DNA of 64,000 nt from Sequoia sempervirens (taxonomy: Eukaryota > Streptophyta > Pinopsida > Cupressales > Cupressaceae). The translations under genes and the position numbers were made by a program. Position 1 is the stretch's first letter. Each line of letters opens with the position of its first letter. Below are positions 48,123-58,346 of this stretch, piece by piece. Below the pieces are notes generated by a model that was not told where the DNA came from, did no database searches, and worked only from the letters and a program-made list of their open reading frames with translations. The DNA is taken from assembly GCA_007258455.2 (NCBI GenBank), contig VDFB02270651.1, positions 494,830,320 to 494,894,319 on the forward strand, in the 5' to 3' direction.

Positions 48123-48699
48123 TGTTAATTTCTATAACCTAGCAACAGATTAATTGCACAATAAATTCACAGAAGGAAATCTGATTTATAGCAATTAATA
48201 CAACTGGGTTAATTAACAGCTAATAACAGCGGAAGCAAAAATAACATGAAGCCAAACACAAAAAGACAATAACACAGATATACCCAGGAAACCCCAATGC
48301 GGGGAAAAACCTGCAAATGTTGGATCTTCTATTCAGCGTAACAGCAAACTTTTCTTTCAAAAATACAATACGAGTTTGTTACAGCAATCTTGTATTTATA
48401 GAGTCTAGCTACTTTACTTAGCGTGCAAGGAAAGAATCTTTCCTTGCTTTCTTTGGCTTTATTTACACATAAAATCACTCTAGGATTTATCTTATCCTCA
48501 CAAACTCGAAAACATTCTATTAAAGAATAAAATCCCACTCTTAAATTTATCTTATCCTCACAAACTCAGAAACATTCTATTTAAAGATAAAAATCCTGCT
48601 GTTGCTAAAAATCCAACTCGAATTGCTTTAAAGCAAATCTTATCTTGAGTTGCTTTAAAACAAATCCATATCCCACTTTTCTAGCTACAAAAATCAACA
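48123..48699 (-). repeat. 5' LTR of the EIL Copia, 577 bp
   Basis: It pairs with 43477-44054. A TATA-like box is at 48393-48400 on the minus strand. The outer edge AACA is followed by the TSD CTAAC. Confidence 0.95.
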
Positions 48700-48704
48700 C
48701 TAAC
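48700..48704. repeat. Right target-site duplication CTAAC
   Basis: Exact partner of 43472-43476. It lies within EIL codons 22-24. Confidence 0.95.
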
Positions 48705-48770
48705 ATCATCTTCAGCCATACTGATATCACCAACATCAAAATTCTCGGCAGCCCCAATGTCAGAGCCCAT

Positions 48771-49360
48771 TTCTTGATCCCGTAAGCTCCACGTCTAAGC
48801 TCTAAATGATTCCCTCTACCAAAACAGGGAAAAGAATCATGAAAAAGAGAAATTTAATCTAGAAGCCTTTGTGATGGTGAGGCTCAGAATTAAAATACAA
48901 GCACACGCTTATTAGGGTCCCTGAATTCAAAACTCTCAGACACTGGTCGTAATGATTGCCAGAGGCCGCACAATCCTGGTGACCTGGGAATGGCCTGTGG
49001 ATTACACCTAATAACAGGAAAAAAACACCCTAGCCCTGCGAAATGTAAAAACAGAAGAAAGGGAACTGGGTACCAGTAAAAGTATCTAAGAAGTCACCCA
49101 AGCGACTGGAAAAAGAAAACAAGAAAACAAAATATATCTTGAGAAGAAACCCAGTTGGCCATCAGAGATTGGATTTGGAGAAACACCACCCAAAAAATGC
49201 ATCAACAAACATCACTAACCTCAAAAATCTATCCAAGTACTCAAATATAGAACCAAAGAAACCCAAAAGATCAATGAACCGAGTGACCTTCATATTATAT
49301 TTCTCCTAACATCTAGAAAAGCAACATCGAAATAGGAGTCCCTAAAAATCGAAAATTTCT
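48771..49360 (-). promoter_or_regulatory. EIL 5' leader and upstream region
   Basis: No gene reading. On the EIL strand a possible splice acceptor (TTTTGGTAG then AGGGAATC) lies near 48820, about 50 bases before the ATG; EIN3 genes often have a 5' UTR intron, so the leader may be interrupted. No TATA box could be fixed with confidence. Confidence 0.35.
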
Positions 49361-49686
49361 CCAAAGGAAATCTTCGCTGTATAGGATCACAGAAATGCAT
49401 TAAAGAAGACAGCAAGGAACCCAAAGTAGTGTCTTGAAGATCCTGAAGTGAATGAATATTTTAAGAAACAATTGAATTGTTCTCGTGTGTATCCCTAGAG
49501 TTGTTCTCAGCTTGATACTTTCCAATTGCTACTGGATCATTCTTATCAAACTCCATTTTTTTCTTTCCACGACTTACAGGTTAAACTTTCTCAGGTACTA
49601 TACCGTACACAAATCCTTGTGCGTGGAATTATTCTATTCAGTTGAATTTCCCTGTCGCTCTTGAAGTCATCTGTGCTTAACCCGGC
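49361..49686 (-). pseudogene. Truncated second EIL fragment
   Basis: It matches 42970-43420 of the EIL gene in the same orientation. Shared runs include GAAATCTTCGCTGT, GACAGCAAGGAACCCAAAG, AGTGTCTTGAAGATCCTGAA, CTTATCAAAC and ACAAATCCTTGTGC. It has lost about 100 bases covering the [12 protein letters not shown] block, a shorter piece around the SGASDN block, and has point changes including stops. It lies only 0.6 kb upstream of the EIL start, so a partial tandem duplication or a gene-conversion remnant is likely. Confidence 0.85.
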
Positions 49687-50078
49687 CACACAACCCAAAA
49701 TAGGCGAGAGAACCAAGAAAAACATTTGAGTATTCAATGAGGTTAATCCTCGATTAAGTCACATCTGATTGGCTTTTAACACCCTTATTTTTTATTTCAT
49801 TGCTTTAATCGATGAAAGCATGGAAAAAAGTGTCAATCCATTTGTATTTTTTAGGGATTATATCAGCGTTTTCGTATGGACTGATAAGAGACAGAGGACG
49901 GAAAATCAATCGAGGTTTGCATATTTAGACGATCCGCGCTATGTGATCTCTTTGGAAGATTATACAATTTATGATATTGTTATCAGGATTCAACTCTGTA
50001 GATTTAGAATTAAACTTATTTTCTTATTATAGTGAATGGTCCAGTCAGCACTCATTGCATGTAGGTGAGGCTCACAGA
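49687..50078. other. Spacer, no supported gene
   Basis: An open reading at 49769-50032 shows no recognised motif and no codon support; I treat it as chance. Confidence 0.4.
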
Positions 50079-50150
50079 GGTGAAGCACGGGAGGTCACCC
50101 ATCCCAGTACTACCCCAGCTCAAGGGCGCTTAACCACAGAGTTTTCTCCA
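50079..50150 (-). pseudogene. 5S rRNA-like fragment
   Basis: Read on the minus strand, GTAGTACTGGGATGGGTGAC followed by CTCCCG matches the 3' third of plant 5S rRNA, where box-C-distal sequence reads GTACTAGGATGGGTGACC. GTTAAGCG and CTC pieces upstream fit the middle of the gene with changes. The 5' half is missing, so it is a degenerate fragment or a 5S-derived SINE head. Confidence 0.6.
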
Positions 50151-50299
50151 AAGTTAAGCCTGCTTAGCTTGCAACCCCATTTGCAAAACCTTCAGCAAGT
50201 GTTGTGCCTTATGAACCATTCATTATAGAGCCCCTTTAGCTCATCAATTGATAAGTAGGAGGTATTTTCCACAGTGTGTCAAATTATACAAGTGAAGAT

Positions 50300-50710
50300 A
50301 TTGTAGAGACAAAACATTAAACACAAGCCATAAATAGAAACAAAAGATTAGACACACAATTTTGAATAGTTTGTATTTTAACTCTGACCCTCACATTTAA
50401 TCCTCTTTTCTAATTACGTCTTCAAAATTCAAAAGAGAATAAAATCTATTTTACATAAAAATAGTTAGCATAGAGACAAATCTTCTAATTTAAAAGAGAA
50501 TAAAATCTATTTTACATAAAAGTAGTTAGCGTAGAGACAAATCCTCTCCTCTAATCAAGTCTTCAATAGTTAGTGTAGAGACAAATCTTGGCCACTCAAT
50601 TTTGAATAGTTTGATTTTATTTTAGTGTAGAGACAAAACATTGAACACAAGACATAATGGAAACAAAAGAGTAAACACACAATTTTGAATGGTTTGTATG
50701 GCTAATGTGA
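50300..50710 (+). repeat. Local direct repeats
   Basis: AAAAGAGAATAAAATCTATTTTACATAAAA is present twice (near 50431 and 50491), each followed by TAGTTAGC(A/G)TAGAGACAAATC. A second pair shares TAGAGACAAAACATT and ACACACAATTTTGAAT (near 50307 and 50628). Confidence 0.7.
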
Positions 50711-51166
50711 TAGCATCACATACAATACTTGTTTAAATGAGTGTCTTATTTTATTAAATGAGTATTTTATTTTTTAAATGGCACATTTATAGTGGATAGT
50801 TATGATATTTTATTTGAGACAAAAAAATACTTATTTCACTTCTTCATGAATGTATTTATGTTTTTCTTATATAACATTAGAGGTTCTCATGTATTCAAGT
50901 ATGGATCCACTTTTAATCAACATTTGATTTTTTTTTATTTACATTTGAAGTATTTATTTACAATATATAGTATTTTGACAAAAGTTTGGCTATGTTATGG
51001 TCTTCGAGGTCTCAATCCTAAAGATGTCATACAAGTTGATGAACTTCAATTAGAATTAGTCATACTTATAATTTATAAGAGACCACATATAATTTCTCTC
51101 ATATCAGTCGTTTTGTCTCAAAAGTTCAAGGAACCCGCATTCATTGCTTTTAATGCTTCTCCAAAT
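50711..51166. other. AT-rich spacer
   Basis: A 131-codon reading at 50792-51187 is Phe/Leu/Ile/Tyr-rich, as expected of AT-rich noncoding DNA. Nothing recognised. Confidence 0.4.
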
Positions 51167-51600
51167 TCAGGAAGAGTCAGTATCTAATATAGCTATCTCA
51201 GAATTACTGATCCGGATAATCCCTGTAACAGCAATGAGTGCCTGAACTTGGCCTCCAGCAGGATAAGTTTTCACATGTTCAGCATCATGTGGAAAAACCT
51301 TAAAATTTAGAGAATATTTTCCAATGTCTACACTCTTGGAGAGGATATCCAGTGTGTAATCCAAGCTTTCTGGATTGAAATCAAGCTTCTGATCATGAAT
51401 TATAGGAGCACCTTTGGAATTTGACTTGATAACAGGGGAAAGGTTAGGAACCACTAGAAGTGTAGCTGATCCAACACAATAATAACTCTCATCTTTTAAA
51501 GATCTCTTGATGTCAATGAAAGTGTCGTAGCTGAGGTTGATAGGACCAAAGGAATAGTAACACTGTTTTTCTCCAAATGCCTCAAAGAATCAAGTTGATG
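51160..51600 (-). pseudogene. Unidentified gene fragment, C-terminal part
   Basis: The reading SYDTFIDIKRSLKDESYYCV runs on into SATLLVVPNLSPVIKS, NPESLDYTLDILSKSVDIGK, NFKVFPHDAEHVKTYPAGGQ and VTGIIRISNSEIAILD before a stop near 51167. The wording is that of a conserved folded protein, with balanced composition unlike the AT-rich flanks, but I do not recognise the family. It is on the same strand as the repeats and the N-terminal fragment upstream and is probably one broken gene with them. Confidence 0.5.
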
Positions 51601-51621
51601 ATACATTTCAGTGGAGCTTCC

Positions 51622-52164
51622 TAGAACACCAACACTGAAAGAATTTTACAATACCAACAACCTTACCTTCTGGGATATTTAGCTTCTCTTCAATAACTGC
51701 TGCAAATGCAGTTACGCCACATACTACAGAACAAGTTGCTAAGAGTGAACCTCCAGTTCCACTACTAGCATCCACCGGCTTTCCTATTCTTATAACCTTT
51801 AATAGAACACCAACACTGAAAGAATTTTACAATACCAACAACCTTACCTTCTGAGATATTTAGCTTCTCCTCAATAACTGCTGCAAATGCAGTTACGCCA
51901 CATACTACAGAACAAGTTGCTAAGAATGAACCTCCGGTTCCACAACTAGCATCCACTGGCTTTCCTATTCTTATAACCTTTAATAGAACACCAACACTGA
52001 AAGAATTTTACAATACCAACAACCTTACCTTCTGGGATATTTAGCTTCTCCTCAATAACTGCTGCAAATGCAGTTACGCCACATACTACAGAACAAGTTG
52101 CTAAGAGTGAACCTCCGGTTCCACTACTAGCATCCACCGGCTTTCCTATTCTTATAACCTTTAA
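51622..52164 (-). repeat. Three tandem copies of a 181-bp coding segment
   Basis: Units at 51622-51802, 51803-51983 and 51984-52164 differ at only a few positions. On the minus strand each reads VIRIGKPVDAS(S/C)GTGGSLLA, then TCSVVCGVTAFAAVIEEKLN, then IPEGK, and the last bases AAGGTAAGG form a good splice donor. It looks like an exon plus the start of its intron, amplified three times. Product unidentified. Confidence 0.75.
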
Positions 52165-52194
52165 GGCCATCAAATTGCTTGATTATGTCGGCAT

Positions 52195-52480
52195 CAGGTA
52201 AATTCATCGTCAACAATTCATCTGTCAGAAAATTTACCACCAACAATTCACTATAGGAAAATTCACCACCAGCAATTCACTATAGGAAAATTCACCACCA
52301 GCAATTCACTGCAACAGAAAATTAATTGCAAACTTTTAATGAGATGAATTTTCGGCAGTTGTGAATTGCTGGTGGTGAATTTTCCTGGAGGTGAATTTGT
52401 CATGGCAGTGAATTTTCCCATAATAAATTATTGGTGATGAATTTTCCGACTGTAAATTGCTGGTGAATTTTCTTAGAGCC
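52195..52480. repeat. Foldback repeat built of a 28-30-bp unit
   Basis: The left arm has three or four direct copies of GAAAATTCACCACCAGCAAT(TCACTATAG) (52220-52320). The right arm (52345-52475) carries the same unit reverse-complemented (ATTGCTGGTGGTGAATTTTC). The spacer between arms is about 30 bases. It could be a foldback/MITE-like element or an inverted duplication. It sits between two gene fragments, likely in a former intron. Confidence 0.7.
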
Positions 52481-52489
52481 AATTATGTC

Positions 52490-52719
52490 ACTCTTGACTG
52501 AACCAATCATTGGGATTTCAATCTGAGACCCTGCTAATGGCAACATTCTAGCAAGTGATTCTAAGGTAAGACCAACAGCATCTTTATTTTCTGAACGACG
52601 AACACATTTTTCCATGCGTTGGAACTTTTTGTGGTTCTGACAATCACTTCGGGGGCCGATGAGGTTTCGAAAACCTCTATATTTTCTGCCATGGGACCTT
52701 TATCAGCAGCTTTAGGCAT
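52490..52719 (-). pseudogene. Unidentified gene fragment, N-terminal part
   Basis: From an ATG at 52719 the reading is MPKAADKGPMAENIEVFETS to about 52640, then after a frame change AVGLTLESLARMLPLAGSQI and MIGSVKSDIIG up to the foldback repeat. It probably belongs with the pieces at 51160-52164 and 52165-52195 (DADIIKQFDGLK). Not recognised. Confidence 0.45.
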
Positions 52720-52919
52720 GTTTGTGGTTGCGTTGTGTTTGGACTTTGGATGACATCCAATGAGATTTGAGATCCTCCACCGAATTTTCCAGTAGTTAAG
52801 TTTTTCAAAGGAGTTGAAATGCAGAGATGTTAAGATTCAGAGTCAAGAGCTTCTGCCACGCAGGTCGAATAGATTGATAGAAACCCCGATAGGCCACCAA
52901 TCCGCTTGGAATGTTTTGT

Positions 52920-53493
52920 TGGTTTTAGGAGGAGAATCCACTTGCAAAGATATAAAAGTTTCGGCACAAACGTTTCATCAAATAGAGTGGATTTTATACA
53001 AAACAACAGGGCAACACATTGCTACAGCAATGACAAATTATCTATTCATTAGAAAACTTTAAAACAAACATTTCACTGTAAACTTGCATTAAAGCTGAAC
53101 TTTTCTTTGATCAGAAGTTAGCCCAAATACAGTGTTTAAATATCTGACCAGTACATTCTTGACAGAGGAAACTTGATGCTGACAGCATCTGCACTTTTGT
53201 ATCCTACAGGAGCTTCTGCACATAAAACCTGCAGGGAGTAGAACAGCAGCGTACAAAACCTCCTTTCTATGTGCAGCTGCGTGGAACTTTTGAAGAGAGG
53301 GTATTAACAACTGTCACATTACATTACAGGTGTCAAAATTGTTACGCCAACGTATTTACATCTCCGACAAACTTTAAAAAGTTTGGATAAAAAAAGACAC
53401 CAAACATATTGACTGTCAAGCATACTTGGGCAGTGGAGAATGCAACGTGTCTTCATCAAACTACTAGGCTAGCATTAAGAATTTGTGCCTTCA
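52920..53493 (-). repeat. 3' LTR of the second Copia
   Basis: It pairs with 57674-58317. It is shorter mainly because it lacks a stretch near 57843-57880 and an A-rich insertion near 58048-58080. Confidence 0.85.
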
Positions 53494-54345
53494 ATCTCCC
53501 CCTTAATGCTGAATGTGCAAACACCCATGATTTGCCTTAATCTTTCAAAACTTTCTTTTCTAATTGCTTTGGTCAGTATCTGATCACTGGTTTTGCAAAA
53601 CTTTAATTCAATATGTTCCTTAGCCACAAGATTCCTAACAAAATTATATTTGATATCAATGCGTTTTGTTCTATTATGAAAGACAAGATTCTTAGTGATG
53701 ACAATTGCGGAGTTATTGCCACAATATATCACAATTGGCATAGTTTGTTTTTGTTTTAAGTCTGTTAAGATTCTTCTCAGCCATACTGTTTGGCAGGAAG
53801 CTGAAGTTGCAGTAATGTACTCACTTTCAGTTGAGGATAAAGAGACTAAAGATTGCTTTTTTGAAGACCAAGAAATGGCACCTAAACCCAAGGAAAATAT
53901 AAACCTGAAGTGTTTTTTCTGTCATATATAGAATCAGCCCAATCAATGTCTATAAATCCAATTAAACCAAAATCATTTACAGGAGCATACCAAATGCCAA
54001 AACTACTTGTACCCCGAACATATCTTAAAACTCTTTTCATTGCACAAAAATGCATCTTACTTGGATTTTGTATATACCTTGAAAGCAAACTAACAACAAA
54101 CATGATATTTGGTCTAGTAGTTGTTAAATACATAAGGCTGCAAACAAGACTCTTATACAATGTTGCATCTATTTTTTCAAAACCATCATCCTTAACCAAT
54201 TTTTCATTCATGTTCAAAGGTGTATTCATCGGTTTCCAATTCTTCATCTTGAATTTATCAAGTAAATCATTGACATACTTATCTTGTGAAATGAAAATCC
54301 CATCATTTTGTTGTCTTACCTCAATTTCAAGGAAATAAAGCATTA
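53475..54345 (-). pseudogene. Second Copia RT end and RNase H
   Basis: Two readings: 54343-53882 (YFLEIEVRQQNDGIFISQDK, then LMYLTTTRPNIMFVVSLLSR and the DIDWADS RNase H start) and 53891-53475 (SLSSTESEYITATSASCQTV, then NNSAIVITKN and FHNRTKRIDIKY). They are shifted relative to each other near 53885. Confidence 0.85.
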
Positions 54346-55341
54346 AACTAATTCTATCATTTCAAATTCAGACTTTATTACATTTCTAAAATCATCCATT
54401 AACTCTTCACTATTTCCTGTGTATATTAGATCATTTACATATATACATATGATAAGTAAATCACTTGTGTTCCAAAATTTCACATATAATGTGGGCTCAC
54501 TTTCACTCTTTCTAAAACCATTTTTCTAAAGATAATTATATATCCTATTGTATCAAGCTCTAGGCGCCTACTTGAGCCCATAAAGTGTCTTTTTTAACTT
54601 GTAGACTTTTTGTTCTTGTCCTGCAACTTCATAACCAAGTGGTTGTTCTACAAACACTTCTTCATTCAGATAACCATTCAAAAAGGTTGATTTAACATCA
54701 AATTGATAAACTTTCCGCTTATGTTGGGCTGCTAATGATAAAATTGTTCTTATGGTGTCTAATCTAGCAACACGAGAATAGGTTTATGTGTAATCAATAC
54801 TTGGCTATTGAGAAAACCCCTTTGCCACTAATCTTGCTTTATACCTTTCAATAGATCCATCAACTTTATCTTTAGTTTTATAAATCCATTTCAACCCAAT
54901 AACATCTTTTTCAAGTGGAAGATCAACTAGTTCCCATGTTTCTCATTTTTCAATTGAAGCAATTTCTTCATTCATGGCTTTAATCCACACTTTTTGTTTT
55001 ATTGCATCCTCAACTTGTATTGGCTCAACTTGAATATGAGATAATAAAGCAAAATTTACAGTTGCATCAAGACTAGTAGTACCTTTATAAGTTTCTTTAT
55101 GACTTTTTTCCTTTCTTGAAGGACTAAGACTCAAACTAGACGGAGAAGATGGTGAGCTCAATGAAGGTGGTGCAATAGGAATTGAGTTGTTGCTCAAACC
55201 ATGAGAAGACGGTACATCAAGTTCTAAATCAATAATGTTTTTCCTTTCCTTATTCAACTTTTCAGTCCATTGCCAAGCTTCACTTCTAGCAAAGATAACA
55301 TCTCTACTAACAATTAAATTTTCACTTACCGGATTATACAA
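54346..55341 (-). pseudogene. Second Copia RT and linker, broken
   Basis: RT blocks are visible in changing frames with several stops (for example DVKSTFLNGYLNEEVF-like wording near 54690 and KGFSQ near 54815). A 132-codon reading at 55341-54943 is the Ser/Pro-rich linker between integrase and RT, ending KVWIKAMNEEIASIEK. Confidence 0.75.
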
Positions 55342-56530
55342 ATGATAACCCTTTGTCTCCTCACTATAGCCAATGAAAATGCATTTCTCACTTTTTTCAT
55401 CAAACTTTTGGCTTTTTGTTCAGCTATGTTAGCATAAGCAATACATCCAAAAACTCTCAAGTATGCAATACCAAGTTTTCTCCCACACCATGCCTCATAA
55501 GGTGTCATACTTTTTGCACTTTTGGTTGCAAATCTATTCAATAAATAGACAGATGTAGCAACTGCTTTAGCCCAAAAGGTGTTTGGAAAACCCTTGGCTT
55601 TAAGAATGCTTCTAGCCATTTCCATAATGGTGTGGTTTTTATGTTCAACAACTCCATTCTGTTGAGGAGTATGACTTGCAATCAGTTTCCTTTGAATTCC
55701 ATAATTTTTACAAAAATCTTAAAATGAACATTAGAGGTGAATCCTCCCCCTCTATCTGAATGTAGCATTTTAATTGGACAACCAATTTATTTTTCCATGC
55801 TAACCTTGAACTGTTGAAATTTGCTAAGAGCTTCTATTTTTTCTTTGATGAAGTAAACCCAATTCCTACTAAAATCATCCACAAAGATTAAAAAATATTT
55901 ATTCTTACTAAGAGATAATGTCTACGCTGGACCACAAATATCAGTATGCACCAATTCAAGTGGTACTTTTGCTCTCCAAGCTCTTCCTAGTAGGAAAGAA
56001 TCTTGGTGTTGTTTTCCAACAATGCAACCCTCAAACACTTGATCATCATGAGAGATGACTAGTAGTCCTTTCACCATATGCTTTTAAGAGAGTAATTTTA
56101 GTCCTCTAAAATTTAAATTCTTATATCAAGTGTGCCATAACCAAGATTGGTCCTTGTAATTAGTTCTAAGGACTAGAGTTTCACTATATGCAAGTCTCAA
56201 AGGGAAAATCATATTCTGCAACATACCAACCTTTGTCATGATTTGATTATTTTTCTTCTTACTACAAATGACACATTCATTATTGCCAAATGTTGTTGAA
56301 TACCCCTTTTCAACAAGTTATCCTATGCTCAATATGTTATGTGCTAACCCAGGAACATACAAAACATCACATATATACCTTTCTTGACCTTGCTTTTCTT
56401 TGAATGCAATAGTTCCTTTACCAAAAACTTCAACTTCTTTATCATCACCAAGTCTCACATGTGTTGAATCATCCATATTTACAAAAATATTTTTATTTCT
56501 TGTCATGTGACTAGTACAACCACTATCCAA
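55326..56530 (-). pseudogene. Second Copia protease and integrase, broken
   Basis: The reading at 56530-56318 starts MDSGCTSHMTRNK, a protease with intact DSG. Integrase follows in broken frames, with its C-terminal part open at 55625-55326 (ILKAKGFPNTFWAKAVATSV, YEAWCGRKLGIAYLRVFGC). Confidence 0.8.
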
Positions 56531-56639
56531 AAGCCATACACTTTCTAAGTCTTCCTTTGTGGCATTACAAGCAAGAAATAGGTTAGTATTTAACTATTCT
56601 TCTTTTTCTTCAGAAAAATGCGCATGATGTTTATTCTTT

Positions 56640-57560
56640 TTCCAACAATCTCATTCATAATTCCCAAACTTTTTTGCAATAATGACATTGTACACGTGAT
56701 TTATCGTAACTTTGATTGCTCTTTTGACCATCACTTGATTTTCTTCCTCCAAAATAATTTTTACTTTTTGTAGTACTAGTGCCTCTATTGAAATTAGTGT
56801 TTCTTCCTTTTCCTCTAAACTTCTTTGTATTCCTATGAGATGTCTCTTTTGACCCTTTTTCCTTTTTCTTTGAGATATTTATCTTGGTTTGGGAGGCCTT
56901 TGCAACTAATTTTTCAATAGACCTATTCAGTCTTTGCTCATGGGTTTGAAGAGACCCCATCAGCTCATTAACAAAGAGAAGACTTAAATCTTTTGACTCT
57001 TCAATAGCTACTACTACAGGATCAAATTGGGAGGGAGACATATCAAGATTTTTTCCATAATCTTTTGATCTGCTAGAATTTCTCCATAGGATCTAATCTG
57101 ATTGACCACACTCATAAGTTAACTTGAGTGAAAAACTCTTGCATAGATTCTAACTAGAGTTTCATAATCAGGTTTTCAAAGTCTCTTGTGAGCATCTGAA
57201 GTTTTATTGTTTTCACTTTGTGTGTTCCCTAATAGAGATTTTGCAAGAAATCTCATGCTTGTTTGGATTTTGTAGTTGCAACAATTCTAGTGAAAATTGA
57301 CTCATATACAACCTATTGAATAATAAATAGGGCTTTTGAGTCTTGCTTCCTATTTTCTTTCAATTGATCTCTCTATGCCTGAGTTAAGGCTGCAAGAGCT
57401 TGAGCATTTGCAGGCTCTGTAAATCCTTGTTCTACTAACTCCCACAAATTTTGGGATATGAATAAGTTTTTCATTTTCATACTCCAAAAATCATAATTTT
57501 CTCCATTAAACACAAGTATTTGAGGTTGGGTTAAACTTGAACCATTGGATGTCATATTTT
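56640..57560 (-). pseudogene. Second Copia gag, broken
   Basis: The N-terminus at 57555 reads QPQILVFNGENYDFWSMKMK and LFISQNLWELVEQGF, the Copia gag start. A later reading at 57041-56655 is Lys/Ser/Arg-rich and ends at a zinc-knuckle start CHYCKK. Many stops lie between. Confidence 0.8.
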
Positions 57561-57657
57561 TTTCTCAAACTGCAATTCACTCAACCTCCTCACAAACTTT
57601 TCACTTCTCTGTTGAGAACAAACCCACCTAATTTTGTTGAATTTATAGCTTCTTGGT

Positions 57658-57669
57658 GCTCTGATACCA
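57658..57669 (-). other. Primer binding site of the second Copia
   Basis: TGGTATCAGAGC on the minus strand, four bases from the LTR end. Confidence 0.85.
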
Positions 57670-57673
57670 CTCT

Positions 57674-58317
57674 TGGTTTTAGGAGGAGAATCCACTTGCA
57701 TATATATAAAAATTTCAACACAAACATTTCATGAAGCGGAGTGGATTTTATACAAAACAACAGGAAAAAATAGGGAAACACATTGCTATAGCAATGACAA
57801 AGTACTATTCATTAGAAAGCTTTAAAACAAACATTTCACTATTCTCATGGCTTACACAATACAATTACATAGTAAACTTGCATTCAAGCTAAACATTTAT
57901 TTGATCAAAAGTTATCCTAAACATAGTGTTTAAATATCTAATGAGTACATTCTTGAAAAAGGAAACTTGATGCTAATAGCATCTGCACTTTTGTATCCTA
58001 TAGGAGATTCTACACAAAACCTACAAGGAGTAGAACAGGAGTGTACCAAAAAAAAAAAAATGTTATTTCAATAATGTAAAAACCTCCTTTATATGTGCAG
58101 TTGTGTGGGACTTTTGAAGAGAGGGTATTAAAAAATGTCACATCACATTATAAGTGTCAAAATTGTTACACCAACGTATTTACATCTCCCAAAAACTTTA
58201 AAATTTTGGATAAAAAGAGGACAACAAACATATTAACTATCAAGCATACTTGGGCAGTGGAGAATGCAACATGTCTTCATTAAACTGCTACGCTAGAATT
58301 AAGCATTAGTGCCTTCA
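57674..58317 (-). repeat. 5' LTR of the second Copia
   Basis: It pairs with 52920-53493 and has an (A)13 run near 58049. Confidence 0.85.
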
Positions 58318-58346
58318 TGTTTAATCAGTTCACATACCCAACTACA

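Larger units (their letters stand above)
43477..48699 (-). mobile_element. Full-length Ty1/Copia element inside EIL, 5223 bp
   Basis: LTRs are 48123-48699 (5') and 43477-44054 (3'), with TGTT...AACA ends, an initiator-Met PBS, a polypurine tract and exact CTAAC duplications. Internal order on the minus strand is gag, protease, integrase, RT, RNase H, which is the Copia order. One frameshift near the protease, a stop between integrase and RT, and a decayed RT/RNase H junction make it non-autonomous now. The two LTRs differ by about 20 substitutions and one indel by eye, mostly transitions. The lineage looks Tork-like, a weak call. Confidence 0.95.
41698..48770 (-). pseudogene. EIL: EIN3-LIKE (EIL) transcription factor gene, split by a Copia element
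   Basis: EIN3/EIL proteins are nuclear DNA-binding factors that switch on ethylene-response genes. The ATG is at 48770-48768; 71 bases (23 codons plus AG) precede the element, and coding resumes at 43471 and runs open to TAG at 41700-41698. Left out together with one TSD copy, the insertion leaves 1845 bases, 614 residues in one frame, close to the roughly 600-630 usual for EIN3/EIL proteins, which are typically encoded by one coding exon. The N-terminus is acidic (MAEDDV, SEEEID). The DNA-binding region is complete: [84 protein letters not shown] and [20 protein letters not shown]. The rest is a long polar C-terminal part. No internal stop is present. Confidence 0.93.
52920..58317 (-). mobile_element. 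Second Ty1/Copia element, minus strand, decayed
   Basis: LTRs are 57674-58317 (5', 644 bp) and 52920-53493 (3', 574 bp), with TGAAGGC...AAACCA ends on the minus strand. The PBS lies at 57669-57658 and a polypurine tract at 53505-53494. Gag, protease, integrase, RT and RNase H occur in Copia order, all broken. The LTRs differ by several indels as well as many substitutions, so the copy is older than the one in EIL. The flanks TTTGT and TGTTT do not match, so no TSD is claimed. Confidence 0.9.

Noticed and set aside
9069..48704. CTAAC as TSD of both insertion A and the EIL Copia, possibly a target motif
   Set aside because: The elements belong to different superfamilies and two events are too few; a 5-base match is expected by chance often enough.
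50792..51187. 131-codon Phe/Ile-rich reading resembling a membrane protein
   Set aside because: Composition is what AT-rich noncoding DNA gives, and there is no recognised motif.
52915..58322. TTTGT/TGTTT as TSD of the second Copia
   Set aside because: The words do not match in order, and shifting the LTR boundary to force a match breaks the TG...CA ends.
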